DNA of 64,000 bases from Streptomyces asoensis. Lineage in GTDB: Bacteria > Actinomycetota > Actinomycetes > Streptomycetales > Streptomycetaceae. The position numbers were made by a program, and so were the translations under genes. Position 1 is the first letter of the stretch; each line of letters begins with the position of its first letter. The stretch lies in NCBI RefSeq assembly GCF_016860545.1, contig NZ_BNEB01000001.1:372001-436000 (forward strand). The letters are read 5' to 3'. Under the pieces are notes generated by a model. It saw only the letters and a program-made list of their open reading frames with translations. It made no database searches and was not told the origin of the DNA. Of the stretch, positions 1 to 10,241 are shown in pieces.

Positions 1-325
1 CTCCCCCGACGCGACGACGGCCGAGGCCCTGGCCGCCGTCGCGAAACCCCTGCGCTACGACACCAACGCCCTGCTGTGCGCGATCGCGGGGTACCCGCGG
101 ACGGGCTGCGGCGAGCAGGTGTCCGGGCAGGAGGCGGGAAAGACGTCGGGCCAGGCCTCGGGCGGGGACGGGCCGGCGTCCGCCGCGAAGCCCGGACCCG
201 AGGCGGGGGACGGTGCGGACGGCGGGCCGTCGGTCGGTCTGTACGCCGGTGCGGCGGCCGTGGCGGTCCTGGCCGCGGCGGCCGTGTGGCAGGCCAGGCG
301 GCGGGGATCGCGCGGGAATGGCTGA
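1..325 (+). CDS. C-terminal end of a membrane-anchored exported protein (5' truncated)
   Basis: Only the last ~107 codons are in the window. The visible part ends a folded region (GYPRTGCGEQ), runs through a Gly/Ala/Glu-rich linker, and finishes with one hydrophobic segment (VGLYAGAAAVAVLAAAAVW) followed by a basic stop-transfer tail. This is the usual end of a secreted protein held in the membrane. Its stop overlaps the start of the EcfT gene, so it is the first visible gene of the ECF operon. From memory, streptomycete ECF operons of this type carry an SCO2322-type accessory protein here; I cannot confirm that from this fragment. Confidence 0.6.
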   Translation, partial: SPDATTAEALAAVAKPLRYDTNALLCAIAGYPRTGCGEQVSGQEAGKTSGQASGGDGPASAAKPGPEAGDGADGGPSVGLYAGAAAVAVLAAAAVWQARRRGSRGNG

Positions 326-1433
326 CCGCCGCCCCAGCTCACGGCGTCCCCCGCTGCACCCGGCGGCCTGGTGGCTGTGGGCGCTCGGCCTCGGCACCGC
401 CGCCACCCGCACCACCAACCCGCTGCTCCTCGGTCTCCTGCTCGCCGTGTCGGCGTACGTCGTCACCACGTGCCGTCCCGACGCCCCCTGGTCCCGCTCC
501 TACTCCGCGTTCCTCAAGCTGGCCCTCGCCGTCCTCGTCGTCCGCCTCGTCTTCGTCGTCGCCCTGGGGTCCCCGATCCCGGGATCGCACGTGCTCGTCA
601 CGCTCCCCGAGGTCCCCCTGCCGCACTGGGCGCAGGGCATCCGCCTCGGCGGCGCCGTCACGGCCGAGGGCGTGCTCTTCGCGCTCTACGACGGTCTGAA
701 ACTGGCCGCCCTGCTCGTGTGCGTGGGTGCCGCCAACGCCCTGGCCTCCCCGTCCCGCCTGCTCAGAACCCTGCCAGGCGCCCTGTACGAGACCGGGGTG
801 GCCGTGGTCGTGGCGCTCACCTTCGCCCCGAACCTGATCGCCGACGTCCACCGGCTGCGCGCCGCCCGCCGGCTGCGCGGCCGGCCCGACAGCGGCCTGC
901 GCGGCCTGCTCCAGGTGGGCCTGCCCGTCCTGGAGGGTGCGCTGGAACGCTCCGTGGCCCTCGCCGCGGCGATGGACGCCCGGGGCTACGGCCGTACCGC
1001 CGACGTGCCGGCCCCCGTGCGCCGGACGACCGCCGCGCTCACCCTCGGCGGGCTGCTCGGCGTCTGCGCGGGCACGTACGGCCTGCTGACCGCGGCGGGC
1101 GGCGGCTACGGTCTGCCGGTGCTGCTGGCGGGGGTCACGGCGGCCCTCGCCGGACTGCGGCTCGGCGGCCGCCGCTCCCCCCGCACCCGCTACCGTCCGG
1201 ACCGCTGGACCCCGCGGGCCTGTCTGGTCGCCGCCTGCGGTGTCGCGGTCGCCGCTCTCCTCACCGTGGCCGCGTCCGCCGATCCGGCGGCCCTGCACCC
1301 GGGTGTGGTCCCGCTGACCGCTCCCGCCCTCCCGCTGCTGCCCGCGGCGGCCGTACTCCTCGGCCTGCTGCCCGCGTTCCTCGCCCCCGCAAGCCCGCTC
1401 GACGATTCGGCAGATCCCAAGGAGCCGTCGTGA
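318..1433 (+). CDS. ECF transporter transmembrane T component (CbiQ/EcfT family)
   Basis: This is the integral-membrane coupling subunit of an energy-coupling-factor importer; it links the substrate-binding S protein to the ATPases. The 371-residue protein has several hydrophobic spans (about 17-50, 64-84, 118-140, 160-175, and a C-terminal group after 235). It also carries the family's Ala-Arg-Gly coupling motif (DARG, residues 220-223), preceded by a related AARR motif at about 182-185, in the cytoplasmic helices that contact the ATPases. The ATG at 318 is chosen because it sits 6 nt before the upstream stop, and the gene ends in a GTGA overlap with the ATPase gene. That implies translational coupling. 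Confidence 0.9.
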   Translation: MADRRPSSRRPPLHPAAWWLWALGLGTAATRTTNPLLLGLLLAVSAYVVTTCRPDAPWSRSYSAFLKLALAVLVVRLVFVVALGSPIPGSHVLVTLPEVPLPHWAQGIRLGGAVTAEGVLFALYDGLKLAALLVCVGAANALASPSRLLRTLPGALYETGVAVVVALTFAPNLIADVHRLRAARRLRGRPDSGLRGLLQVGLPVLEGALERSVALAAAMDARGYGRTADVPAPVRRTTAALTLGGLLGVCAGTYGLLTAAGGGYGLPVLLAGVTAALAGLRLGGRRSPRTRYRPDRWTPRACLVAACGVAVAALLTVAASADPAALHPGVVPLTAPALPLLPAAAVLLGLLPAFLAPASPLDDSADPKEPS

Positions 1434-3193
1434 TCCGCTTCGAGAACGTCTCCGTGACGTACGACGGCGCCACCGCACCCACCGTCCGGGGTGTCGACCT
1501 CACCGTCCCGGAGGGCGAACTCGTACTGCTGGCGGGCCCGTCGGGCGTCGGCAAGTCGACGCTGCTCGGCACGGTGTCCGGCCTGGTCCCGCACTTCACC
1601 GGCGGCACCCTGAGCGGCCGGGTCACGGTCGACGGCCGTGACACCCGCACCCACAAGCCGCGTGAACTCGCCGACGTGGTGGGCACGGTGGGGCAGGATC
1701 CGCTCTCGCACTTCGTGACGGACACCGTCGAGGAGGAACTCGCCTACGGCATGGAGTCGTTGGGCCTGCCGCCCGCGGTGATGCGGCGCCGCGTCGAGGA
1801 GACCCTCGATCTGCTGGGCCTGGCCGCCCTGCGCGACCGGCCCATCGCCACCCTCTCCGGCGGCCAGCAGCAGCGGGTCGCGATCGGCTCGGTCCTCACC
1901 CCGCACCCGCGGGTCCTCGTCCTGGACGAGCCGACGTCCGCTCTGGACCCGGCGGCCGCCGAGGAGGTCCTCGCCGTGCTGCTCCGCCTCGTCCACGACC
2001 TCGGTACGACGGTGCTGCTGGCGGAACACCGTCTGGAGCGCGTCCTCCAGTACGCCGACCGCGTCGCCCTGCTGCCCTCCCCCGGCGCGGCCCCGCTGCT
2101 GGGCACCCCGGCGGACATGATGGCCGTGTCCCCCGTGTTCCCGCCGGTGGTGGACCTCGGCCGGCTCGCGGGCTGGACCCCGCTCCCCCTGACCGTCCGG
2201 GACGCCCGCCGCCGCGCCGACGGCCTGCGCGAACGGCTGACGGAAGGGCCGGCGCAAGCGCGGACCCGCCAGAAGCCGGGCACCCCCGCACTCGGCCCCG
2301 GGCACGAGAACCGGCCGCCCGCCGCGGCCCTTGCCAAGGAGCCGGATGCCCGTCGGCCGCGCCGGCCGCGGTTCGGCGGCTTCCGGGCAGGCCGGACCGC
2401 CGCCGCGCCCGCGCACCCCGCCTCCCCCGTCGAGGCCCGCTCGCTCGCCGTACGGCGGGCCCGCGTCCAGGCCCTGCGGGACGTGGACCTCACGGTCGGG
2501 CCGGGCGAGACCGTCGCCCTCATGGGGCGCAACGGCGCCGGCAAGTCGACGCTGCTCAACACCTTCGTCGGTCTCGTCGAACCCACTGCGGGCACGGTCC
2601 GCGTGGGCGGGCTGGAGCCGCACCGCACCCCGCCCCGTGAGCTGGTCCGCCGCGTCGGCCTGGTCCCGCAGGAGCCGCGCGACCTGCTGTACGCCGACAC
2701 GGTGGCCGCCGAGTGCGCGTCCGCCGACCGGGACGCGGGAGCCGCCCCCGGCACCTGCCGGGCCCTGGTGTCGGAACTGCTGGCGGGCGTCACGGACGAC
2801 ATCCACCCCCGCGACCTCTCCGAGGGCCAGCGGCTGACCCTCGCGCTGGCCGTCGTCCTCACCGCCCGGCCGCCCCTCCTCCTCCTCGACGAGCCGACCC
2901 GGGGCCTGGACTACGCGGCGAAGGCGCGCCTGGTCGCCGTCCTGCGCGGCCTCGCCGCCGCCGGGCACGCCATCGTGCTGGCCACCCACGACGTGGAACT
3001 GGCCGCGGAACTGGCCCACCGGGTGGTGCTGCTCGCGGAGGGCGAGGTGATCGCCGACGGCCCGACGGCGCAGGTCGTGGTCTCCTCCCCCTCCTTCGCC
3101 CCGCAGGTGACGAAGATCCTGGCCCCGCAGGAGTGGCTCACGGTCACCCAGGTCCGCGAGGCCCTCGCCGCCCTCGGGGAGGCGCGGCGATGA
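1430..3193 (+). CDS. ECF transporter double ATPase (EcfA-EcfA' fusion)
   Basis: Two complete ABC nucleotide-binding domains are fused in 587 residues. Domain 1 has Walker A GPSGVGKST (about 36-44), signature LSGGQQQR and Walker B VLVLDEPTSALDP. After a Pro/Arg-rich linker (about 270-330), domain 2 has GRNGAGKST (about 366), an altered signature LSEGQ, and LLLLDEPTRGLD. Many ECF modules use two separate A subunits; the single-chain fusion is common in actinobacteria. It powers uptake by the S component encoded next, whose start overlaps this stop (ATGA). The start is the GTG inside the GTGA overlap with the T gene. The substrate cannot be told from this gene. Confidence 0.93.
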   Translation: MIRFENVSVTYDGATAPTVRGVDLTVPEGELVLLAGPSGVGKSTLLGTVSGLVPHFTGGTLSGRVTVDGRDTRTHKPRELADVVGTVGQDPLSHFVTDTVEEELAYGMESLGLPPAVMRRRVEETLDLLGLAALRDRPIATLSGGQQQRVAIGSVLTPHPRVLVLDEPTSALDPAAAEEVLAVLLRLVHDLGTTVLLAEHRLERVLQYADRVALLPSPGAAPLLGTPADMMAVSPVFPPVVDLGRLAGWTPLPLTVRDARRRADGLRERLTEGPAQARTRQKPGTPALGPGHENRPPAAALAKEPDARRPRRPRFGGFRAGRTAAAPAHPASPVEARSLAVRRARVQALRDVDLTVGPGETVALMGRNGAGKSTLLNTFVGLVEPTAGTVRVGGLEPHRTPPRELVRRVGLVPQEPRDLLYADTVAAECASADRDAGAAPGTCRALVSELLAGVTDDIHPRDLSEGQRLTLALAVVLTARPPLLLLDEPTRGLDYAAKARLVAVLRGLAAAGHAIVLATHDVELAAELAHRVVLLAEGEVIADGPTAQVVVSSPSFAPQVTKILAPQEWLTVTQVREALAALGEARR

Positions 3194-4026
3194 CGGCACC
3201 CAGGCGGCGCCCGGTTCCGCTGGGCCCCCGCTCCCTCGCGTCGCTGGCGCTGGTCAGCGCGGTCGGCGTGATCGCGTTCGGCTGGCCCTTCCTGGCCCCG
3301 CCCGCCTCGGCGCTGAACGCCCACGCGCAGGACGCCCCGTGGCTCTTCGCGGGTCTGCTGGTGCTGCTGGTCGCCGTGGTCGCGGCGACCATCTCGGAGT
3401 CGGGGCTCGGCGCGAAGGCCGTGGCGATGCTGGGCGTGCTGGCGGCGACCGGTGCGGCCCTGCGTCCGATCGGCGCGGGGACGGCGGGCATCGAGCCGAT
3501 GTTCTTCCTGATGGTGCTGAGCGGCCGGGTCCTCGGCCCCGGCTTCGGCTTCGTCCTCGGGTCGGTGACGATGTTCGCGTCCGCGCTGCTCACCGGCGGG
3601 GTGGGCCCGTGGATGCCGTTCCAGATGCTGGCGATGGGCTGGTTCACCATGGGCGCCGGTCTGCTGCCGGGCGCGGGACGGCTGCGGGGCCGTGCGGAGG
3701 TCGCGCTGCTCGCGGCCTACGGGTTCCTGGCCGCCTTCGCCTACGGCACGGCGATGAACATGGCCGGATGGCCCTTCATGGGCGCGCTGGCCTCGGGGGT
3801 CGCGTTCGACCCGGACGGGACGGTGCCCGCGAACCTGGCCCGCTTCGTCGCGTACTGCGTGGCGACCTCCCTGGGCTGGGACCTGGGCCGGGCGGTGGTC
3901 ACGGTGCTGCTGACGCTGACCCTCGGCCCGGCCGTGCTCAGGGCGCTGCGCAGAGCCACCCGGCGCGCCGCCTTCGAGACCGCGGTCACATTCGAGGCCC
4001 CGCGGAGGGCCCCGGAGACCCGTTGA
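3190..4026 (+). CDS. ECF transporter S component (substrate-binding membrane protein)
   Basis: A 278-residue polytopic protein with about six hydrophobic segments, a Gly-rich core (SGRVLGPGFGFVLGSVTMFA) and an aromatic-rich loop (GPWMPFQMLAMGWFTMGAG), as in S components of ECF importers. It overlaps the ATPase gene by 4 nt and closes the T-A-S operon. S components of this streptomycete type are often annotated only as 'ECF transporter S component'. Cobalamin, a queuosine precursor, cobalt or another vitamin are all possible. No biosynthetic gene or riboswitch in the visible part identifies the substrate. Confidence 0.88.
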   Translation: MTAPRRRPVPLGPRSLASLALVSAVGVIAFGWPFLAPPASALNAHAQDAPWLFAGLLVLLVAVVAATISESGLGAKAVAMLGVLAATGAALRPIGAGTAGIEPMFFLMVLSGRVLGPGFGFVLGSVTMFASALLTGGVGPWMPFQMLAMGWFTMGAGLLPGAGRLRGRAEVALLAAYGFLAAFAYGTAMNMAGWPFMGALASGVAFDPDGTVPANLARFVAYCVATSLGWDLGRAVVTVLLTLTLGPAVLRALRRATRRAAFETAVTFEAPRRAPETR

Positions 4027-4361
4027 CCGGTGAACCACCCCACATGACCCACATCACCTACTACCTGACCTAGTCGGACAAATCGGAAGCCATGCCCATG
4101 CCATTAGGGCCTCTGACCTGGGCATTGAGAGCCAGCTCACACAGGGCGCCGGAACCCCGAATACGGCCACAACTAGCAAAAGGGGTCTTTGCGGACGGCC
4201 GCCGAGCCTGTTTCTCTGGATGACGTCGCAGGGTGCCGACGAGCCCACGGGCCTCGGTACCACGGCATGCAGCCACCCACCGCAACCACACGGTGCGGCC
4301 ACGCACCGCGTGACTCCGGCATGCAAGCGACCGAAAACGTCCCCGAAGGAAAAGGTTCCAC
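4027..4361. promoter_or_regulatory. Leader region of the lytic transglycosylase gene; partial resemblance to a c-di-AMP (ydaO) riboswitch
   Basis: This 335-bp gap carries no gene. On the + strand around 4197-4210 it has CCGCCGAGCCTG, and around 4237-4246 CGACGAGCCC. These are sequence hallmarks of the 5' half of streptomycete c-di-AMP riboswitches, which precede cell-wall hydrolase genes. The later hallmarks (GGGTGAATC and CAGCTAACC) are not visible, so it is either a diverged or degenerate member, or another structured leader. There is also a strong hairpin (GGTGCG/CGCACC, about 4291-4306), and two related blocks GGCATGCAG and GGCATGCAA (about 4264 and 4318). A Shine-Dalgarno GAAGGA lies 11 nt before the GTG start. 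Confidence 0.3.
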
Positions 4362-4778
4362 GTGTCCGTCTCCGTCATCCGTCGCATCGCTTCCCCCAAG
4401 AAGGCCCTCACCGGTATCGCCGTGGCCGCCGCGACCGCGGGTATGGCGCTGTCCGCCGCCCCCGCCCACGCCGCGACGACGTCCTCCGCCGCCCAGGCCC
4501 AGGCGATCGCGCACAAGATGATCCCGAACGCGGCGCAGTACAAGGCCTTCTCGAACATCGTCAAGCACGAGAGCGGCTGGAACGTCAGCGCCACCAACGC
4601 CTCCTCCGGCGCCTACGGCCTGGTCCAGGCGCTGCCCGGCTCGAAGATGGCCTCCGCCGGCTCCGACTGGAAGAGCAACGCCAAGACCCAGATCAAGTGG
4701 GGCCTGGACTACATGAACTCCCGCTACGGCAGCCCCGTCGCCGCCTGGAACTTCTGGCAGGCCAACGGCTGGTACTGA
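4362..4778 (+). CDS. Secreted transglycosylase SLT-domain protein
   Basis: A small exported cell-wall hydrolase, 138 residues. Residues 1-38 form a signal peptide: basic start, hydrophobic core, AxA cleavage site APAHAA. The mature part is a compact lysozyme-like SLT domain with the catalytic-Glu signature KHESGWN (Glu70), SGAYGLVQALPGSKM, and the closing segment IKWGLDYMNSRYGSPVAAW. It should cleave peptidoglycan glycan strands during growth, germination or sporulation, like the Rpf/Swl-type enzymes of Streptomyces. The start is GTG with GAAGGA upstream. It is monocistronic, with a long leader before it and a strong terminator after it. Unlike longer relatives it carries no LysM or other binding domain. 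Confidence 0.88.
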   Translation: MSVSVIRRIASPKKALTGIAVAAATAGMALSAAPAHAATTSSAAQAQAIAHKMIPNAAQYKAFSNIVKHESGWNVSATNASSGAYGLVQALPGSKMASAGSDWKSNAKTQIKWGLDYMNSRYGSPVAAWNFWQANGWY

Positions 4779-4840
4779 GCCGCCCCACCACGCCGACACC
4801 CTCCGGCACCCCCCGCGCCCACCAGGCGCCCCCGTACCGT

Positions 4841-4880
4841 CGAAGGCGGCGGCCCCCGATCCCCGGGGCCGCCGCCTTCG
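4841..4880 (+). terminator. Strong intrinsic-type hairpin
   Basis: A perfect 16-bp GC-rich stem (arms CGAAGGCGGCGGCCCC and its complement) with an 8-nt loop, 62 nt after the transglycosylase stop. No T tract follows, which is normal for streptomycete terminators. The hairpin separates this gene from the downstream DUF1275 gene. Confidence 0.8.
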
Positions 4881-4958
4881 GCGTTCCCGTCCCGGCGCCC
4901 GCGCCCTCGCGCGCGCCCGCCCTCGGCGTTTCCCACCTTCGCGTGATCCACTGACCCG

Positions 4959-5666
4959 GTGACGACCGAGCCCGCGCACGACGCAGCCGACGAGCCCACG
5001 AAGGACCCCGACTCACGGGGCGTCCCGCTGGTCCCCGTGCTGCTCGCACTGACGGTGGTCAGCGGTCTGATCGACGCGGTCAGCTATCTGGGCCTCGGCC
5101 ACGTCTTCACCGCGAACATGACCGGCAACGTGGTCGTGCTGGGCTTCGCGGCGGCCGGCGCCCCCGGCTTCTCCGTCCCGCACACGGCGACCTCGCTGGG
5201 CTGCTTCCTGGCCGGCGCGGCGGTGGGCGGACGGGTCTCCCGCCGCCTCGGAACCGGCTCGCGCCGCACCTGGACGAGGGCGACCCTCGGCGCGGAGGCC
5301 GCGCTGGTGGGCGTCTCGGCCGCCGTGGCCTTCGCCGCCCCCGACCACGCCCCCGTCACCGTCTACTCGGTCATCGCCCTGACCGCCTTCGCGATGGGCC
5401 TGCGCAACGCGACCGTGCGCAGACTCGGCGTGGCCGACCTCACCACCACCGTCCTGACGATGACCCTCACCGGCCTGGCCTCCGACTCCCGGGCGGGCGG
5501 CGGCGCGGGCACGCGCTCCCCGCGCCGTACGGCGTCGGTGGTCGCGATGGTCGTCGGCGCGGCCCTCGGTGCCTGGCTGGTACTGCACCACGGCATCGCC
5601 GTCCCGCTGCTGGTGGCGACGGTGGCCGTGGGAATCCTGGCACTGATCACGTCCGGCCGGGAGTGA
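4959..5666 (+). CDS. DUF1275 (YoaK-like) membrane protein
   Basis: A 235-residue protein with a short acidic N-terminus and six hydrophobic spans. It carries the DUF1275 hallmarks SGLIDAVSYLGLGHVFTANM and TGNVVVLG near the N-terminus, and AMGLRNATVRRLGVADLTTTV in the middle. The family is widespread and of unknown biochemical function; a transporter-like role is often assumed. The GTG start is the only one that keeps the short hydrophilic N-terminus before the first span. It stands alone between a terminator and the convergent P450 gene. Confidence 0.88.
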   Translation: MTTEPAHDAADEPTKDPDSRGVPLVPVLLALTVVSGLIDAVSYLGLGHVFTANMTGNVVVLGFAAAGAPGFSVPHTATSLGCFLAGAAVGGRVSRRLGTGSRRTWTRATLGAEAALVGVSAAVAFAAPDHAPVTVYSVIALTAFAMGLRNATVRRLGVADLTTTVLTMTLTGLASDSRAGGGAGTRSPRRTASVVAMVVGAALGAWLVLHHGIAVPLLVATVAVGILALITSGRE

Positions 5667-5718
5667 GACGGCTCCCGTCACGGGCCCGCCGGGAGGCGGA
5701 CGGCCCCCGGCGCGGACG

Positions 5719-6954
5719 TCACCGTGCGCTGACCCGCAACTCCTTCACCCCGTTGATCCAGGCGGACCGCAGCCGCCGGGGATCGTCCACCAGCCTCAGG
5801 CCGGGCAGGGCGTCGGCGATGGCGTTGAAGATGAGGTTGATCTCGAGCACGGCGAGTGACTTGCCGAGACAGAAGTGCGGTCCGCCGCCGCCGAACCCGA
5901 GGTGCGGATTCGGATCCCGGGTGACGTCGAACTCGTCGGGCCGTTCGAACACCTCGGGGTCGCGGTTGGCGGAGGCGTAGAAGATGCCGACCCGGTCCCC
6001 CTTCCTGATCGTCTTCCCGCCGAGTTCGGTGTCCTGGGTGGCGGTCCGCTGGAAGGCGACGACGGGCGTGGCCCAGCGGACGATCTCCTCGGCGGCGGTA
6101 CCGGGCCGCTCGCGCTTGTACAGCTCCCACTGGTCGGGGTGGGTGAGGAAGGCGTGCATGCCGTGGGTCGTGGCGTTGCGGGTCGTCTCGTTGCCGGCCA
6201 CGGCGAGCATCAGCACGAAGAACCCGAACTCGTCGGAGTTGAGGTTGCCCTCGTTCTCGGCGGCCACCAGCGTGGAGACGATGTCCCGCGCCGGGCACTG
6301 CTTGCGCTCGGCGGCCATGTTCATGGCGTACGCGAGGATCTCGGCGGCGGACTGCTGTCCCACCTCCGCCGTGATGGCGAACTCGGGATCGTCGTACCCG
6401 ATCATCTTGTTCGACCAGTCGAAGATCCTGGAGCGGTCCTCCTGCGGTACGCCGATCAGCTCGGCGATGGCCTGGAGGGGCAGCTCGGAGGCGATGGACG
6501 TCACGAAGTCGAAGGAACCGTCCTGCGCGCGGGCCCGGTCGACGATCGCCGTGGCCCGCTCGCGCAGCCGCTCCTCCAGCGCCCGGATGGCCCGGGGTGT
6601 GAACCCGCGCTGCACGATCTGCCGCACGCGCGTGTGCTCCGGCGGGTCCATGTTCAGCAGGATGAGCCGCTGGGCGTCGATCGAGTCCCGCTCGATGTGC
6701 TCGTTGAACCGGATGATCGCGGTGTTGAGGTAGGAGGAGAAGATCTCGGGGTGGGTGGACACGTACTTCACGTCCGCGTGGCGGGTCACCGCCCAGTACC
6801 CCTCGTCCTGGAATCCGGCGACGTTGCCCGTCTGGGGGATCCAGCGGACCGGTTCGGCGACGCGCAGCTCGGCGAACTCCGCCATCGGAACGTGGTGTTG
6901 CAGCAGGTCGGGGTCGGTGAAGTCGAACCCGTCGGGAAGCGCTGGACAGGGCAT
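5719..6954 (-). CDS. cyp125: CYP125-family cytochrome P450 (steroid C26/C27 monooxygenase)
   Basis: A 411-residue soluble bacterial P450. The I-helix oxygen-activation motif AVAGNETTRN lies at 251-260, ExxR at 290-293, and the heme loop FGGGGPHFCLG at 354-364 with Cys362 as ligand. The sequence tracks Mycobacterium tuberculosis CYP125 closely (LPDGFDFTDP near the N-terminus, IFSSYLNTAI, FGFFVLMLAVAGNETTRN, HPDQWELYK). CYP125 oxidises the terminal carbon of the cholesterol or cholestenone side chain to the acid. The gene is divergent from a FadA5-type thiolase, the same arrangement as Rv3545c/Rv3546. The shared intergenic region holds a KstR-like operator. Electron-transfer partners are not encoded nearby. 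Confidence 0.9.
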   Translation of the reverse strand: MPCPALPDGFDFTDPDLLQHHVPMAEFAELRVAEPVRWIPQTGNVAGFQDEGYWAVTRHADVKYVSTHPEIFSSYLNTAIIRFNEHIERDSIDAQRLILLNMDPPEHTRVRQIVQRGFTPRAIRALEERLRERATAIVDRARAQDGSFDFVTSIASELPLQAIAELIGVPQEDRSRIFDWSNKMIGYDDPEFAITAEVGQQSAAEILAYAMNMAAERKQCPARDIVSTLVAAENEGNLNSDEFGFFVLMLAVAGNETTRNATTHGMHAFLTHPDQWELYKRERPGTAAEEIVRWATPVVAFQRTATQDTELGGKTIRKGDRVGIFYASANRDPEVFERPDEFDVTRDPNPHLGFGGGGPHFCLGKSLAVLEINLIFNAIADALPGLRLVDDPRRLRSAWINGVKELRVSAR

Positions 6955-7052
6955 CGGCGGCTCCAGCCATCGGGCGACGCGATCTGACGGTTCATCAGAA
7001 ACAGATTGCCGTGAAGGTAGTTCAGGACCCTCGAGGCTGCAAGACCCTTGCG

Positions 7053-8298
<1,246 letters not shown>

Positions 8299-8385
8299 CA
8301 CGACCTCCGGTCCGGGCAAGGAACGTCTCGACCCCGGCGGGCCCGACAGCGAGGATCGGGCCCACCGGGGGCACCGTCCGGTCAC

Positions 8386-8901
8386 TCACCCCGAATCTCC
8401 GGGGCGCCTTCTCCTGAGCCACGCACCGGTCACGCTCACCGTCGTCAGCAAGGCCCCGTACGTCGCGGCCCACGGCAGGGTCCGCGGAATGTCCAGAAGA
8501 GGGCCCACCACCCAGAACACGGCGGACGACACCACCCACCACCCGAGCGACAGCAGTACGGCCACACCCGGCGACAGGGGAGCCTCTCGCTTCCGGGCCG
8601 CCACCCGTCGGGCTTCCTCGGCCCTGCCGGTTCTCTCGTCACAGGTCTGCTGCCGGCGTGCGAGGCGACACGCGCCCCACGTCAAGAACCCCACCCCGGC
8701 GCCGACCGGACCTGTCTGGAGCCAAACGCCGGCATCGCCGAACCCGGACAAGGCCCAGACGATCGCCACCCACAGCACTCCCCCGCAGACCGCACCGGTG
8801 CGTACGGGATGCCGGGCGACCGCCACCTCCAGCCGAGTAGGCGGCTCCCCCGTCCCCAGTCGCCGTTCGACCGCCGGCAACGCCCTCTCCCAGCGCCGCA
8901 T
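8386..8901 (-). CDS. Small membrane protein of unknown function
   Basis: A 171-residue protein. Residues 1-28 are basic and hydrophilic. Hydrophobic spans follow at about 35-52 and 58-80, then a charged loop (RRQQTCDERTGRAEEARR), then two more spans (about 112-133 and 140-158) before a basic tail. No family recognised. The ATG at 8901 is preferred over the GTG two codons upstream because AAGGGG lies about 5 nt before it. It converges on the fadA5 gene and may be transcribed alone. Confidence 0.6.
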   Translation of the reverse strand: MRRWERALPAVERRLGTGEPPTRLEVAVARHPVRTGAVCGGVLWVAIVWALSGFGDAGVWLQTGPVGAGVGFLTWGACRLARRQQTCDERTGRAEEARRVAARKREAPLSPGVAVLLSLGWWVVSSAVFWVVGPLLDIPRTLPWAATYGALLTTVSVTGAWLRRRRPGDSG

Positions 8902-9113
8902 GCCCACCCCTTCGTGTCTCTCCCCTGCACAGGCGCGGATCGCTTTCCCCCCGGCCTCGGTCGACGAGGTCGACGCGTGGGCGTGTGCCGCCGGGCAGCC
9001 CCCCCTGTGGCGATACGCCGGAGGATATCCCCGCGTGCGGGTCGCGGACCCGAGTACCGGCCTGAGTCTGGCGCGGTGTTAAGGTCGCGGCTTTCGGCTG
9101 TTAGGGACTTGTC

Positions 9114-10241
9114 TTGACCTCCACCCCGGCCCCCGCTCGCGACCGTCTGCCCTCGCTCACCGGGCTTCGGTTCTGGGCCGCGTTGCTTGTCGTGCTGTAT
9201 CACCTGTCCCGGCAGGTGGGGACCGTGCCCGGGGTCAGTGACGCCGTCTGGTACGGGCGCAGTGGGGTGACGTTCTTCTTCGTGTTGTCCGGGGTCGTGC
9301 TCGCCTGGACGTACGACGGTGCGGGGGTCTCCGTCCGCGTGTTCCTGTGGCGGCGGTTCGCCCGGATCTGGCCGATGCTCGCCGTGGGTGTCGGGGCGTC
9401 CGTCGCGGTGTGGTCGGTCCTGATGGACCGGGCCGTCTCCCTCGAGGCGGTCGCCGCGAACCTGCTGCTCGTGCACGCGTGGTTCCCGCAGCCGGTCGTC
9501 TTCACGGGCGGCAATCCGGCCGCCTGGTCGCTCAGTGACGAGGCCTTCTTCTATGTCGCCTTTCCCGCGCTGCTGGCCGTGCTCGCCGGGCGGCGGTACC
9601 GGGTGTGGGCGTGGACGGCGGTCGGCGTGTGCGGTGCCGCACTGCTGGTGTGGCCCGCGCTGGCCGGGGCGTCGCCCACCACCCGTACCTGGGCGCTCGA
9701 CTACCTGCCCCTGACCCGCTCGCTCCAGTTCGTGCTGGGTGTGGTGGCCGGGCTGGCGCTCAAGCGCGGCTGGCGGCCCCCGGTGTCGCTGCCGGTGGCG
9801 GTCGGGCTCGTCGTGGCCTGGCACCTGGCGCTGATCCCGTGGTCCGACGCGGTGCCGGACGCCGTCTGGTACAGCCCGTACTCCGCCTCGCAGTTGTTCT
9901 CCGCGCCCCTCTTCGCCGCCCTCATCTGCGCCGCCGCCCGCGCCGATCTCGACGGCCGGCGTACCGGTCTCGGCGGTACCTGGATGATCAGGCTGGGGCA
10001 CTGGTCGTTCGCCTGGTACCTCCTGCACGAGATCGTGATCCGGGTCGCGGTGTTCGCGTGGGGCAAGCCCGCGCCCGGGGGCGGGACGCTCGTCTTCTGG
10101 GCGGGGGTGCTGGTCGTCAGCCAGGCCTTCGCCGCCCTCGCCTACCGGTGTGTCGAGCGACCGGCCGAACGCCGGCTGCGGGGCCTGGTGGTCCCGCCCT
10201 CCGCGGGCGCCTCAGAGCGGCGGAGTCGGACCGTCGCCTGA
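9114..10241 (+). CDS. Acyltransferase family 3 (OafA/YrhL-like) membrane protein
   Basis: A 375-residue protein with about ten hydrophobic spans. It begins with the family signature PSLTGLRFWAALLVVLYHLS, whose His is the presumed catalytic residue, followed by GVTFFFVLSGVVLAWTY and FLWRRFARIWPMLAV. These integral membrane enzymes O-acetylate or acylate sugars, macrolides or envelope polymers; the acceptor here is unknown. The start is TTG, unusual but supported by AGGGA about 7 nt upstream and by the family's typical N-terminus. Its 3' end overlaps the convergent gene by 30 bp. Confidence 0.9.
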   Translation: MTSTPAPARDRLPSLTGLRFWAALLVVLYHLSRQVGTVPGVSDAVWYGRSGVTFFFVLSGVVLAWTYDGAGVSVRVFLWRRFARIWPMLAVGVGASVAVWSVLMDRAVSLEAVAANLLLVHAWFPQPVVFTGGNPAAWSLSDEAFFYVAFPALLAVLAGRRYRVWAWTAVGVCGAALLVWPALAGASPTTRTWALDYLPLTRSLQFVLGVVAGLALKRGWRPPVSLPVAVGLVVAWHLALIPWSDAVPDAVWYSPYSASQLFSAPLFAALICAAARADLDGRRTGLGGTWMIRLGHWSFAWYLLHEIVIRVAVFAWGKPAPGGGTLVFWAGVLVVSQAFAALAYRCVERPAERRLRGLVVPPSAGASERRSRTVA

